From Streptomyces sp. A1277 (GTDB taxonomy: Bacteria; Actinomycetota; Actinomycetes; Streptomycetales; Streptomycetaceae): DNA of 64,000 nt. This document shows positions 1 to 9,700 of the stretch, piece after piece. The stretch spans positions 61,371-125,370 of the forward strand of contig NZ_SSBI01000018.1 in assembly GCF_004795015.1 (NCBI RefSeq), given 5' to 3'. The number at the start of each line of letters is the position of its first letter. Position 1 is the first letter of the stretch. The position numbers and the translations under genes are program-made. The notes beneath the pieces were generated by a model. It did not search any database. It saw only the letters and a list, made by a program, of their open reading frames with translations, and was not told the origin of the DNA.

Positions 1-189
1 CCCGGTGAGGCTCAGGACGAGCCAGTCCTGCGTGATGCGGGACATCCAGGTACCGGTGTTGGAGATCACGGCGCCCGTTGCGAACAGGCGGTAGTTGCGG
101 ATCTTCAGCGACGAGAAGGTCCCGCCGGGCTTGCTCTCGTGGGTGGAAGTCGGTGCGGGGGCGGAGTCTGCTCCGGATCCCGTACTCAA
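1..189 (-). CDS. MFS transporter, N-terminal fragment (runs off left edge)
   Basis: Only the first 63 codons are inside the window. The start is a TTG at 187-189, supported by a GAGGAGG ribosome-binding site 8 nt upstream. The translated piece begins with a hydrophilic Ser/Thr/Pro-rich tail, followed by FSSLKIRNYRLFATGAV and TWMSRITQDWLVLSLTG. This is the typical start of a 12-TM major facilitator permease of the MFS_3 (enterobactin-exporter-like) type. It lies 96 nt downstream of, and in the same direction as, the MarR-family gene, so the two probably form a regulator-exporter operon. The substrate cannot be told from this fragment. Confidence 0.85.
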   Translation of the reverse strand, partial: MSTGSGADSAPAPTSTHESKPGGTFSSLKIRNYRLFATGAVISNTGTWMSRITQDWLVLSLTG

Positions 190-285
190 AAGGGTTCGCC
201 TCCTCGGGCGTGGACTCTGTGCTGACTGACGGGGATGCGGCGGCGGGGGCGGTGCGCCGGGTGCTGCCCGGCGCGTCCCCTTCCG

Positions 286-726
286 CTACAGGTGGGCGAG
301 CTTCTCCAGCACGGGCGCCGCGTTGCGCAGCGTCGCCCACTCGTCCTCGTCCAGACCTTCCGCGAGGGTGGTCAGCCAGGCGTTCCGCTTGTCGCGGCTC
401 TCGGCGAGCATGGCCTCGGCCTGCTCGGTCTGGCTGACCATCTTCTGACGACGGTCATCGGGGTGCGGTTCCAGCCTGACCAGACCCTTCGATTCGAGCA
501 ACGCGACGATGCGGGTCATCGACGGCGGCTGTACGTGCTCCTTGCGGGCCAGCTCACCGGGAGTGGCCGAACCGCAACGGGCGAGTGTTCCGAGCACCGA
601 CATCTCGGTCGGGCTCAGCGACTCGTCGACGCGCTGGTGCTTGAGGCGCCGGCCGAGCAGCATGACGGCGGAACGAAGGGAGCTCACGGCGGCGGCACTG
701 TCGCTGTCGTGGATCAGGTCAGGCAT
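286..726 (-). CDS. MarR family transcriptional regulator
   Basis: A 146-residue protein of usual MarR length. The winged helix-turn-helix spans about residues 35-105, with ATPGELARKEHVQPPSMTRI as the recognition region and the wing signature PDDRRQK near residue 93. Flanking helices would form the dimer interface. The ATG start at 726 has no strong ribosome-binding site. The gene is followed in the same direction by an MFS exporter gene, the usual arrangement for a ligand-released repressor of efflux. An imperfect palindrome directly upstream (732-757) is a good candidate for its own operator. Confidence 0.92.
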   Translation of the reverse strand: MPDLIHDSDSAAAVSSLRSAVMLLGRRLKHQRVDESLSPTEMSVLGTLARCGSATPGELARKEHVQPPSMTRIVALLESKGLVRLEPHPDDRRQKMVSQTEQAEAMLAESRDKRNAWLTTLAEGLDEDEWATLRNAAPVLEKLAHL

Positions 727-731
727 GTTTG

Positions 732-757
732 TTAGCGTAACTCATTACTTACCCTAA
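732..757. promoter_or_regulatory. Candidate MarR operator (inverted repeat)
   Basis: TTAGCGTAA (732-740) and TTACCCTAA (749-757) are 9-nt inverted arms with one mismatch, separated by 8 nt. The first base lies 6 nt upstream of the marR start. The AT-rich sequence stands out in this GC-rich genome and probably overlaps the marR promoter. A second short palindrome, CCACTTGGTGG, lies at 761-771. Binding by the adjacent MarR protein is inferred. Confidence 0.5.
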
Positions 758-870
758 ATACCACTTGGTGGTACACGCGCGAGAGCCGGATCACAATCGA
801 TCACCCGAACGAGTGAGTATGCGGCGGAAAATCACGCACGGTGGGCCCGCGGGACGTAACCCTGCTTGCC

Positions 871-1089
871 ATGGGATCGACAGTGCTCAGCCTGCGCATA
901 GACGGTGAGCTGCTCGACCGGCTCAAGCAGCACGCCGCCAAACGCGGAATGAGCGTCCAGGACTATGTGGTCCGGACGCTCATTCGCGACGACTTCGACG
1001 AGCGCTTCCAGGCGGCCGTCGACGAGACGGAGAAGTTCTACGGGATGGAGGTCCCGGCGGACGGGGTGCCGGCCGAGGAGGTCACCTGA
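871..1089 (+). CDS. CopG-like ribbon-helix-helix protein
   Basis: A 72-residue protein read from the ATG at 871. An in-frame GTG at 841 would add ten unlikely residues. Residues 2-9 (GSTVLSLR) form the DNA-contacting beta strand, and DGELLDRLKQHAAKRGMSVQ plus DYVVRTLIRDDF give the two helices of a ribbon-helix-helix fold. The acidic C-terminal tail is short. No toxin gene follows: the next gene is convergent. So it is more likely a stand-alone small regulator than an antitoxin. Confidence 0.75.
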   Translation: MGSTVLSLRIDGELLDRLKQHAAKRGMSVQDYVVRTLIRDDFDERFQAAVDETEKFYGMEVPADGVPAEEVT

Positions 1090-1117
1090 CCCCCGGGGCC
1101 GGCCCCGCACGCCGCCC

Positions 1118-2569
1118 TTACGTGAGGCCGAGCGCCGGCATCGTGTAGTAGAAGACGAAGACCGCCGACACCGCGTACATGGCCACCGGCACCTCGCGAC
1201 CGCGCCCGGAGGCCAGCCGCAGCACGCTGAACGCGATGAAGCCGATGCCGATGCCATTGGTGATCGAGTACGTGAACGGCATCATGACCATGGCGAGGAA
1301 GGCCGGGATCGCGAGCGTGAAGTCGCTCCAGTCGATGTCCCGCACGGAACCCGCGATGATCAGGAAGCCCACCGCCAGCAGGGCCGGGGTGGCCGCCTGC
1401 GAGGGGACCATGGTCGCCAGCGGCGTGAGGAACAGCGCCACCGTGAACAGCAGCCCCGTGACGATGCTCGCCAGGCCCGTACGGGCGCCCTCGCCGACGC
1501 CCGCCGTGGACTCCACGAAGCAGGTCGATGCGGAGGAGGAGCTCGCACCGCCCGCGGCGACGCCGATGCCGTCGACGAACAGCACCCGGTTGATGCCGGG
1601 GAAGTGGCCGTCCTTGTCGGTCAGCTTCGCCTCGTCGCCGACGCCGAGGATGGTGCCCATCGCGTCGAAGAAGCAGGACAGCAGCACGGTGAAGACGAAC
1701 AGGATGCCGGTGAGGACGCCCACCTTGTGGAAGCCGCCGAACAGGCTGAAGTGACCGAGCAGCCCGAAGTCCGGGGTGGCGACCGGATTGCCCGGCCACT
1801 CCGGCACGGTCAGCCCCCACGCCTCGCCCGGCAGGTCGGCGACCGCGTTGATGATCAGCGCGAGGACGGTCATCGCCACGATGGAGATCAGGATCGCGCC
1901 CGGAACCCTGCGTACGATCAGCACGAGGGTGAGCAGCGCGCCGAGCACGAAGATCAGGACCGGCCAGCCGGTGAGGCGGCCGTCACCGCCGAGCTGGAGC
2001 GGGACGGTGGTCAGCGCCTTGTCGGGGATGCGCGAGACGAAACCCGAGTCCACCAGACCGATCAGCAGGATGAACAGGCCGATGCCGATCGCGATGCCCT
2101 TGCGCAGCGAGCCCGGTACGGCGTTCATCACGCGTTCCCGCAGTCCGGTCGCGACCAGCAGCATGACCACGATGCCCGCGAGGACGACCATGCCCATGGC
2201 GTCGGGCCACGTCATCCGGGGGGCGAGCTGGAGGGCGACGACGGTGTTGACGCCGAGGCCCGCGGCCAGCGCGATCGGCACGTTGCCGATGACGCCCATG
2301 AGCAGGGTGGAGAACGCGGCGGTCAGCACGGTCGCGGTGACCAGCTGGCCGTGGTTGAGGTAGTTCTCGTTGATGTCCTTCGCGCTGCCCAGGATGATCG
2401 GGTTCAGCACGATGATGTAGGCCATCGCGAAGAAGGTCGCGAATCCGCCGCGGACCTCGCGGGCTACCGACGACTTCCGCTCGGAGATCTTGAAGAAACG
2501 GTCCAGGCCGCCGGTGGGCTGAGGAGCCGGGGGCGTGGCGTCGACCGGAGCGGTGGCCGAGGGGGACAT
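1118..2569 (-). CDS. NCS2 family purine permease (AzgA/PbuG-like)
   Basis: A 483-residue integral membrane protein with about 12-13 hydrophobic segments, the usual size for AzgA/PbuG-type adenine/guanine/hypoxanthine proton symporters. Family signatures visible are ALAAGLGVNTVV near residue 103, FFDAMGTILGVGDEAKL in the middle, and STCFVESTAGVGEGARTGL, which match the substrate-site segments of the AzgA subfamily. The ATG at 2569 is preceded by GAGG. The upstream region contains the 11-nt palindrome CGAATTATTCG (2627-2637, minus-strand reading), a possible regulator site. Which purine is carried cannot be read from sequence. Confidence 0.9.
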   Translation of the reverse strand: MSPSATAPVDATPPAPQPTGGLDRFFKISERKSSVAREVRGGFATFFAMAYIIVLNPIILGSAKDINENYLNHGQLVTATVLTAAFSTLLMGVIGNVPIALAAGLGVNTVVALQLAPRMTWPDAMGMVVLAGIVVMLLVATGLRERVMNAVPGSLRKGIAIGIGLFILLIGLVDSGFVSRIPDKALTTVPLQLGGDGRLTGWPVLIFVLGALLTLVLIVRRVPGAILISIVAMTVLALIINAVADLPGEAWGLTVPEWPGNPVATPDFGLLGHFSLFGGFHKVGVLTGILFVFTVLLSCFFDAMGTILGVGDEAKLTDKDGHFPGINRVLFVDGIGVAAGGASSSSASTCFVESTAGVGEGARTGLASIVTGLLFTVALFLTPLATMVPSQAATPALLAVGFLIIAGSVRDIDWSDFTLAIPAFLAMVMMPFTYSITNGIGIGFIAFSVLRLASGRGREVPVAMYAVSAVFVFYYTMPALGLT

Positions 2570-2755
2570 GTATGACCTCAGTCGTACGTAGAGGGGGATA
2601 AAAGTGGTCAGCTTTGGACGTTCACACGAATAATTCGAGCCAGTCCTAAGCAGATTCAGTATGAATACATGAGGCGAAGATCGCTATCTCCGCGCGTAGA
2701 CCCTTGGGCCGACTGACCCGGCGGCACTTGCATACGCGCCGCATACACTGACCGC

Positions 2756-3046
2756 ATGGCGAAGTGGACACCGAAGCACGAGGCGCCCGAGCCCCTGGAG
2801 GGGCCGGTCGTCGCGACCATCACCGGCGGCACGATCCTCTGGTTCGTCCTCTTCCTCGTACAGATCCCGTTCTACGGCTGGTTCGACGACCACGGCCACC
2901 TGTGGTGGGTGTGGACCTGCCTGGCGGGCGCGGGCCTCGGCCTGATCGGCATCTGGTACGTGCGCGGACGCGACGCGGCCCTCAAGCGGGCGGCGGCGGC
3001 AGCGGACGGCTCCGGATCGGACGAAGCGCCGGGCGCCACCGCCTGA
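2756..3046 (+). CDS. DUF2530 membrane protein
   Basis: A 96-residue actinobacterial DUF2530 protein with two transmembrane segments (about residues 20-42 and 50-72), a conserved W-rich linker (GWFDDHGHLWWVW), and a charged Ala/Lys-rich tail facing the cytoplasm. The function of the family is unknown. Transcription is probably leaderless: TACACT (2744-2749) stands 6 nt before the ATG, and there is no Shine-Dalgarno sequence. Confidence 0.85.
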   Translation: MAKWTPKHEAPEPLEGPVVATITGGTILWFVLFLVQIPFYGWFDDHGHLWWVWTCLAGAGLGLIGIWYVRGRDAALKRAAAAADGSGSDEAPGATA

Positions 3047-3162
3047 GCGGGGGGCCTCCGCGCCGGTTTCGTACGACCAGGGGACCATCCCGCTCCTCCC
3101 CCGGTCTGATCTTCACACCCCCCGGCGGGTGCGCCGGACGTTCCGCCCGTACCGTCTGAACC

Positions 3163-5631
3163 ATGACTCAGCGGGCATCCGACCCCTCCGGAGAGCAGCG
3201 AACCGGTCCCTCCGGGCGGCCGGCGACCATCGACGCCGGGGCGGAGCTCGACCCGGTCCATCCGGTCGAGCTGCCGGACCCGCCCGCCGCACGCGGCCTG
3301 ACCTCGGCCGAGGTCGCCGAGCGGATCGCCCGGGGCGAGGTCAACGACGTACCGGTGCGCTCCTCGCGGTCCCTGACCGAGATCGTCCGGGCCAACGTCT
3401 TCACCCGGTTCAACCTCATCATCGGCGTGCTCTGGCTGATCATGCTGTTCGTGGCGCCGATCCAGGACAGCCTCTTCGGCTTCGTGATCATCGCCAACAC
3501 CGGTATCGGCATCGTGCAGGAGTGGCGGGCCAAGAAGACGCTGGACAGCCTGGCGGTCATCGGCGAGGCCAAGCCCACGGTCCGTCGCGACGGGGCGGCC
3601 GCCGAGATCCACACCTCGGAGATCGTCCTCGGCGACCTGGTCGAGATGGGCCCGGGCGACAAGGTCGTCGTGGACGGCACGGTCGCCGAGGCGGACGGCC
3701 TGGAGGTGGACGAGTCCCTGCTCACCGGCGAGGCGGACCCGGTCATCAAGCGGACCGGCGATCCGGTGATGTCCGGCAGCTTCGTCGTCGCGGGAGGCGG
3801 GGCGTTCACCGCCACGAAGGTCGGGCGCGAGGCGTACGCGGCACAGCTCGCCGAGGAGGCGTCCCGCTTCACGCTCGTACGGTCCGAGCTGCGCACCGGC
3901 ATCTCCACGATCCTCAAGTACGTCACCTGGATGATGGTGCCGACCGCGATCGGCCTGGTCATCAGCCAGCTGGTGGTCAAGGACAACAACGTCAAGGACT
4001 CGATCGCCCGGACCGTCGGCGGCATCGTCCCGATGATCCCGGAGGGCCTGGTCCTGCTGACCTCGGTCGCCTTCGCGATCGGGGTCGTACGCCTCGGCCG
4101 CAAGCAGTGCCTCGTCCAGGAGCTGCCCGCCATCGAGGGCCTGGCCCGGGTGGACGTCGTCTGTCTGGACAAGACGGGCACGCTCACCGAGGGCGGCATG
4201 GACGTCACCGAGGTCCGTGCGCTGAACGGCACCGACGAGCCGTACCTGCACCGCGTGCTGGCTGCCTTCGGCGCGTCCGAGCCCCGGCCGAACGCCAGCC
4301 TCCAGGCGATCATCGACGCCTGCCCGGCCCCGGAGGCCGGCGGCTGGGAGGTCACGGGGACGCTGCCGTTCTCCTCCGCCCGCAAGTACAGCGGCGCCGC
4401 CTTCGCGGAGGGCGGCGGCACGTCCTCCGCCTGGCTGCTCGGCGCCCCCGACGTGCTGCTGGCCGAGGACGACCCGGCCATGGCGGAGGTCGGGGAGCTC
4501 AACGAGCAGGGGCTGCGGGTGCTGCTGCTGGCGCGGGCGCGCGGCGATCTGGACGCACCGGACGCCGCCGAGGGGGCCGAGCCGGGCGCCCTGGTCGTCC
4601 TGGAGCAGCGGCTGCGGCCCGACGCCGGGCAGACCCTCGCCTACTTCGGTGAGCAGCGGGTCGCCACCAAGGTGATCTCCGGCGACAACGCCGTATCGGT
4701 CGGCGCGGTGGCCGCGAAGCTCGGCATGCCGGGCGCCGAACACGCCCTGGACGCGCGCCGGATGCCCACGGATCCGGACGAGATGGCGACCGCGATGGAG
4801 GAGAACGCGGTGTTCGGCCGCGTCACCCCGCAGCAGAAACGGGAGATGGTCGCCGCGCTCCAGTCGCGCGGCCACACCGTGGCGATGACGGGCGACGGGG
4901 TCAACGACGTCCTCGCGCTGAAGGACGCCGACATCGGGGTCTCGATGGGCTCGGGCTCCGAGGCGACCCGCGCGGTCGCCCAGATCGTGCTGCTGAACAA
5001 CAGCTTCGCGACCCTGCCGTCCGTGGTCGCCGAGGGCCGCCGGGTGATCGGCAACATCACCCGGGTCGCGACCCTGTTCCTCACGAAGACCGTGTACTCG
5101 GTGCTGCTGGCCGTCCTGGTGGTCTGCTTCCAGGTCGAGTACCCGTTCCTGCCCCGCCACCTGACCCTGCTGTCCACGCTGACGATCGGCATCCCGGCGT
5201 TCTTCCTGGCGCTGGCCCCCAACAAGGAGCGCGCACACCCGCACTTCGTGCGCCGCGTCATGCGGTACGCGGTCCCCTCGGGCGTCATCGCGGCCGCCGC
5301 GACCTTCGCGACGTACCTGATCGCCCGCCACCACTACGCCGGAACGGGCGCCCTGGACGCGGAGACGAGCGCGGCGACGCTCACGCTGTTCCTGGTCTCG
5401 ATGTGGGTCCTGGCGATCATCGCCCGCCCCTACACCTGGTGGCGGATCTGCCTGGTGGCCGCGATGGGCCTGGCCTTCCTGATCGTGCTCGCGGTGCCGT
5501 GGCTCCAGGACTTCTTCGCGCTGAAGCTGGTGGGTACGCGGATGCCGTGGGCGGCGGTGGCCATCGCGGTGGCCGCGTCGGCGGTGCTGGAGTACGCCTG
5601 GCGGCTGGTGGGCCGCCGCTTCCCGGTGTAG
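3163..5631 (+). CDS. ctpE: HAD-IC family P-type ATPase, CtpE-like (probable calcium transporter)
   Basis: An 822-residue P-type ATPase. Visible motifs are the actuator loop TGEA at about residue 188 (usual form TGES), the transmembrane PEGL motif at 293-296, which replaces the CPC of heavy-metal pumps, the phosphorylation site DKTGTLT at 336-342, and the hinge TGDGVND at 576-582. No N-terminal metal-binding domain is present. PEGL is typical of Ca/Mg-type pumps, and the overall layout fits mycobacterial CtpE, which has been linked to calcium uptake. The ion assignment is inferred by family. TACCGT 7 nt before the ATG suggests a leaderless transcript. A short CCCC-GTAC-GGGG palindrome follows the stop. 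Confidence 0.88.
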   Translation: MTQRASDPSGEQRTGPSGRPATIDAGAELDPVHPVELPDPPAARGLTSAEVAERIARGEVNDVPVRSSRSLTEIVRANVFTRFNLIIGVLWLIMLFVAPIQDSLFGFVIIANTGIGIVQEWRAKKTLDSLAVIGEAKPTVRRDGAAAEIHTSEIVLGDLVEMGPGDKVVVDGTVAEADGLEVDESLLTGEADPVIKRTGDPVMSGSFVVAGGGAFTATKVGREAYAAQLAEEASRFTLVRSELRTGISTILKYVTWMMVPTAIGLVISQLVVKDNNVKDSIARTVGGIVPMIPEGLVLLTSVAFAIGVVRLGRKQCLVQELPAIEGLARVDVVCLDKTGTLTEGGMDVTEVRALNGTDEPYLHRVLAAFGASEPRPNASLQAIIDACPAPEAGGWEVTGTLPFSSARKYSGAAFAEGGGTSSAWLLGAPDVLLAEDDPAMAEVGELNEQGLRVLLLARARGDLDAPDAAEGAEPGALVVLEQRLRPDAGQTLAYFGEQRVATKVISGDNAVSVGAVAAKLGMPGAEHALDARRMPTDPDEMATAMEENAVFGRVTPQQKREMVAALQSRGHTVAMTGDGVNDVLALKDADIGVSMGSGSEATRAVAQIVLLNNSFATLPSVVAEGRRVIGNITRVATLFLTKTVYSVLLAVLVVCFQVEYPFLPRHLTLLSTLTIGIPAFFLALAPNKERAHPHFVRRVMRYAVPSGVIAAAATFATYLIARHHYAGTGALDAETSAATLTLFLVSMWVLAIIARPYTWWRICLVAAMGLAFLIVLAVPWLQDFFALKLVGTRMPWAAVAIAVAASAVLEYAWRLVGRRFPV

Positions 5632-5664
5632 TCCCCGTACGGGGAAGCGGCGGCCCCGGCCGGT

Positions 5665-6600
5665 CTACTTCACGTCGACGTAGTCACCCGTGGCCGTGAC
5701 GGCCGGGGTGGTGGACGTACCCGCGAAGCTGTAGCGCCAGTAGCCGTCGACCGCGGCCTTGACGGTCGTCTTCAGGTCGCCCTTGTTGTTCGTCTTGACG
5801 GTCTTCACCGTGGTGTAGGTCTTGCCGCCCTTCTTGCGGAACTGCAGCTTGACGGGCTGGGCGGTGTAGCCGTGGTACTTGAAGTCGTCCCAGTTGGCCC
5901 GGGACAGCCAGCCGGTGACGGTGATGGTCTTGCCCTTCTTGACCGGCTCGGGCGAGGCGTTGACGGTCAGCTTCGACGCGCGCTGGACGAGGGCCGTCCC
6001 CAGCTTGTCCTGGACGACGAAGCCGACGTCGCCCGGTTCGACCTCGTCCGGGTCCTGACCGTTGAGCGCGACCGCGTAGCCCACGGCCTTCCACTTCGTG
6101 GCGTCGGCGTTGCCGAACAGGTCGAACTCGGGGTAGACCGCGATGTTCCCCTTGCAGGTGGCGACCGTGGCGGACACCGCCTTGCAGACGGGGAAGTCGT
6201 CGCCGTAGAACTCGTTGGCCGGCTTGTCGAACGAACCGCGGTAGAGCCCGACCTCCAGCATGAAGTCCTTGGCGAAGATGTTCACGTCGGCGGCGTGCGT
6301 GACGGTGAAGGTGGTCGGGACCCGCTTGGTGTACGTGGTCCCCACCACGATCGGCTTGCCGCCGTTGATCGTGAACTTGGAGAAGGTGAGGGCGAGCGGA
6401 GCCGGCTCGGCCGCGGGTGCGGCGGACCGGGCGCCGGTCTTCGCGCCGGAGTGCGCGGCGGCGGACTGGGCCGCCCGCGCGAGGTCGGCGACACTGCCGG
6501 TCGAACCGTGCGCACCGTCGGCCTGGGCGGCCGACGGAAGAGCGAGAGCGGAAAGGGCCAGGGCGCCGCTGACAGCGGCCACGGTGGCACGTATGCGCAT
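5665..6600 (-). CDS. Secreted protein with C-terminal Ig-like domain
   Basis: A 311-residue protein with a Sec signal peptide (charged MRIR, hydrophobic Ala/Leu core, likely cleavage after AQA near residue 27). An Ala-rich linker follows, then a mid-domain with a conserved Cys pair (FPVCKAVSATVATCKG), and a C-terminal beta-sandwich (about 225-311) beginning with SKLTVNASPEPVKKGKTITV and ending TATGDYVDVK. The C-terminal domain resembles repeats found in many Streptomyces exported proteins, often loosely labelled calcium-binding. No catalytic motif is visible. The ATG is preceded by GGGGAACG. Two strong hairpins sit just upstream. Confidence 0.8.
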   Translation of the reverse strand: MRIRATVAAVSGALALSALALPSAAQADGAHGSTGSVADLARAAQSAAAHSGAKTGARSAAPAAEPAPLALTFSKFTINGGKPIVVGTTYTKRVPTTFTVTHAADVNIFAKDFMLEVGLYRGSFDKPANEFYGDDFPVCKAVSATVATCKGNIAVYPEFDLFGNADATKWKAVGYAVALNGQDPDEVEPGDVGFVVQDKLGTALVQRASKLTVNASPEPVKKGKTITVTGWLSRANWDDFKYHGYTAQPVKLQFRKKGGKTYTTVKTVKTNNKGDLKTTVKAAVDGYWRYSFAGTSTTPAVTATGDYVDVK

Positions 6601-6624
6601 GTTCGTTCCCCAAGGTGGAGAAGG

Positions 6625-6689
6625 GGGCCCGCCGCGACGGTCGTCGCGCGGGCCCGAGGTTGTCTGTGGAGCCTGATGGCTCCACAGAC
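6625..6689 (-). promoter_or_regulatory. Two tandem hairpins in the 5' region of the secreted-protein gene
   Basis: Hairpin A, 6625-6655, pairs GGGCCCG-CGCGAC arms (one bulge) around a GGTC loop. Hairpin B, 6662-6689, is a perfect 12-bp stem, GTCTGTGGAGCC/GGCTCCACAGAC, with a TGAT loop. Both lie 25-90 nt upstream of the ATG at 6600. They may stabilise or attenuate the leader of the secreted-protein mRNA, or they may terminate a transcript entering from the right. There is no U-tract in the minus reading, so a structured leader is slightly favoured. Confidence 0.6.
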
Positions 6690-6779
6690 CAGACGGAGTT
6701 CACCTGTGAAGGGTTGTGCGGAATCTGAGACTTTTTTGTGAATTCTCCCCGGCCGCCCGGTCACCGCCCGGGCCGGACC

Positions 6780-9700
6780 TCAGTCGAACCAGCGGTCCCG
6801 GGCCAGCTCCCGCGTCCGGGACGGGTCCTCCAGCAGGGCCGCGACCTCGAAGCGGCGGGGCCACTGGCCGGCGGCCCAGGCCAGGCCCGCCGCGACGCCC
6901 TCCAGGGTGGCGGCGTGCACCACGCCGTCCGGGGTGCGGCGCCAGTCCAGTTCGACGCCGCCCGCGCGCAGCTCGCCGTGCTCGACGTACGTGGCCGGGG
7001 TGCCCGGGCCCAGCAGGACGCGGACCGGCTCGGGGACCTCGTGCTCCTCGCCGTCGCTGGTGACCTCGGCCGCCACGCTGTCACCGAGCCGCCGCACCTG
7101 GAACAGCTCGGCCAGCTCCGCCGCGTGCGCCGGGGCCACGGGCAGCAGCCCCAGCCCCTCGGTGAGCGGGAGCAGGTCCGGCGCGTCCGCGACCACCGCG
7201 TCCGCCGCGTCCACCACCCGCACCTCGCCGTCCACGACCGCCCGCAACTCGTCGGGCAGCGTGACCTGTTCCGGGTCGAGCGCGGCCAGCGCCGTGTACA
7301 GGCCGTGCAGGTGTACGGGGCCGACCGGGCGGTCCTCGTCGGCGAGCCGGCCGAGGAGTTCGGCCGCGCCGCCCGGCTCGTCCAGCAGGGCGTCGAGCGA
7401 GGTCCGCACGCCGAGGGCCCGCAGCACCTCGGCGTCGTCGAAGCCGGTCGCGTCCACGGAGTCGTACAGGCCCGCCAGATGGGGGTCGCCCCCGTGGGCG
7501 CGCAGTCCTGCCGGGCGGCGGCCGTCGAGCACCGGGTGGCCGCGCAGCCACCAGGCCGTGTACGGGCGCACGGACTGCGTGGTGCCGTCCGGGAGCAGCA
7601 CCCGCACCGGCTGGGTGAGGGCGTCGCGCAGCGGCGGGCGGGCGAGGAGGGCGAGGGCCTGCGGCCAGGCGTCGTCGTCCACGAGGTCCAGGTCGCGGAC
7701 GGCGACGAGTTCGGTGGCGACGGGCGGCACGGGGCTGTCCGGCAGCTGGTCGAGGATGTCCTCGCACCACACGTCGACGGCGTCGAGCAGCCCGGCGTCG
7801 TCGGGTTCGGCGAAGTCGCCGTCACGCGGCTCCAGTTCGTCCGGGTCGAGGACGACATCGGTGGCGCGTACGAGGGCGAAGGTGGCGAGCACCCCGCAGG
7901 CGGTGAGCGGCTGCTCACCCCAGCGCTCGGCCAACTCCTCGTCGCACAGCGCGAGTTCGCCCTCACGCATGACGGCGGCGAACGCACTGCCGGGCAGCAC
8001 CAGTTCACCGGCCGGGGCGGGTTCGCCGTCCTCGTCGGGCAGCGCGAGCGCGCCGAGCCAGGGCTCGTCGCCCGGCTCCAGGGCGGCGTCCCGGACCAGG
8101 GTGAGCACGGTGTCGGCCAGCTCGTCGCCGTCGAGCGCGTCCTCGTCCCAGATCTCGCCCGCGTCCAGCGAACCGGCGACGGCGGTCCGTACCTGCGGGG
8201 TCGTCAGCACGGCGCGCGGGGTCGCGGGCAGGGCGCCCAGCTTCTCCAGGAGCGGGTGCGCGGCGTCCGGGTGGGCGACCTTCAGCCCGAGCCGGGCGAG
8301 CCGGTCCAGGACCGGTCCGGTCAGCGCGTCCGGGAGCGGGAGCAGGACCTGCCGGGGGCCGATCGTGGTGCGGGGCCGGGCCGGAACGTCCGGGTCGGGC
8401 CCGGCGGACTCCGTACCGGCGAGCGGCACGGGCAGCCCGGACAGCCGGTCCGGGTCGACCCCGGCCAGGCTCTCGTACAGCCGCCGCCACCAGGCCGGAT
8501 CGCGCTCCAGACCGGCGAGGCGGTCGATCGCCTCGGTCAGCGGGACGCGGGCGACGCCGAGCGTGCGCAGCTCGACGCGCCGCTCAAGCCCGGCGGGCAG
8601 CAGGCAGGGCAGCACCTCGGCGAGCACCGCGACGGTCTGCGCGCCGACGCCCTCCACCACCTCGGCCTCGACCGGCCGCAGCGCGACGGCGTCCTTGCGG
8701 ACGGCCTCGTCCCCGTCCCAGCCGTCCCACCGGTCCGGCTCGGCGGCCGGGTCGCGCGGGGCGGCCGGCTCCAGGAACGCCACGCGCGGCAGCCGCTCCA
8801 GGATCGCGCCGCGCAGCGCGCCGTCCAGCCCGCCCTGCCCGAGCGGGCCCGGCACCAGGGCGATCGTCGCGACGGACACCGGCTCCCAGGCGCCGAGCAG
8901 TTCCGCGTACGCGTCGGCCGCGCGCGCCACCAGGAAGTCGGTGAGCGGCCCGGGCGCGGGGTGCCTGCGGGTGGTGTCCAGCGGCAGCGAGGCGATGAGC
9001 AGCGCGGGCAGGCCGAGCGGTTCGTCGGTGGGCGTCGGCGCGTGCACCACGGGGGCGGTACGGGGAGGGACCGGGGCGCCGTCCGCGTCCACCGGGACGG
9101 CCCAGGTCACCGACCAGTGCGGGCGCAGCCGTTCCTCCAGCGGGCGGTCGGCGAGCAGGGCCGGCTCGACGGGGCCGTGGTGGACGGCGGTGCGCCAGCG
9201 GTTCGTACCGTGCGCGGAGTCCTCGATGTGGGTGTACGGGCCGTGTTGCGAGCGGCGCAGCGTCCGTACGGCCTCCGGGGTCTCCACGACGACCTCGTCG
9301 AGCCCGGTCAGCGTGAGCAGCAGCGCGTCGTCCACGGCGGCCAGCAGCCGGCCCACCAGGTCCTCGGCGACGCCGTCGCGCAGCGGCAGGACGACCACGG
9401 TGTCGTAGCCGTCCGGCGCGGTGCCCTCGGCGGGCAGCGGGAGCCGCAGCAGCGGTACGTGGCCGTCGCGGCGGCGCAGCTCGTCGCCCAGGCCGGGGCT
9501 GCCGACGGCCGCCGCACGGGCCAGCTCGCGGGCCTCGGCGAGGGACCAGCGCACGCCGCCGTGCCGGCCGACGATCGCCGGCTCGTCGCTCACCGCGAGC
9601 ACGGCGGCGAACCCGACGCCGAACCGGCCCACGGCCCCCTCGTGGCCCTCGCGCTTGGCGGAGGCCCGCAGCGTCGACAGCGACTCCACGCCGGTGGCGT

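Noticed and set aside
965..2575. Very long plus-strand frame opposite the purine permease
   Set aside because: Composition is Arg/His/Asp-rich shadow sequence; the opposite strand carries clear transmembrane family motifs.
2627..2637. CGAATTATTCG as a purine-repressor box
   Set aside because: Short, and no PurR of this kind is established in Streptomyces; kept only as a note under the permease.
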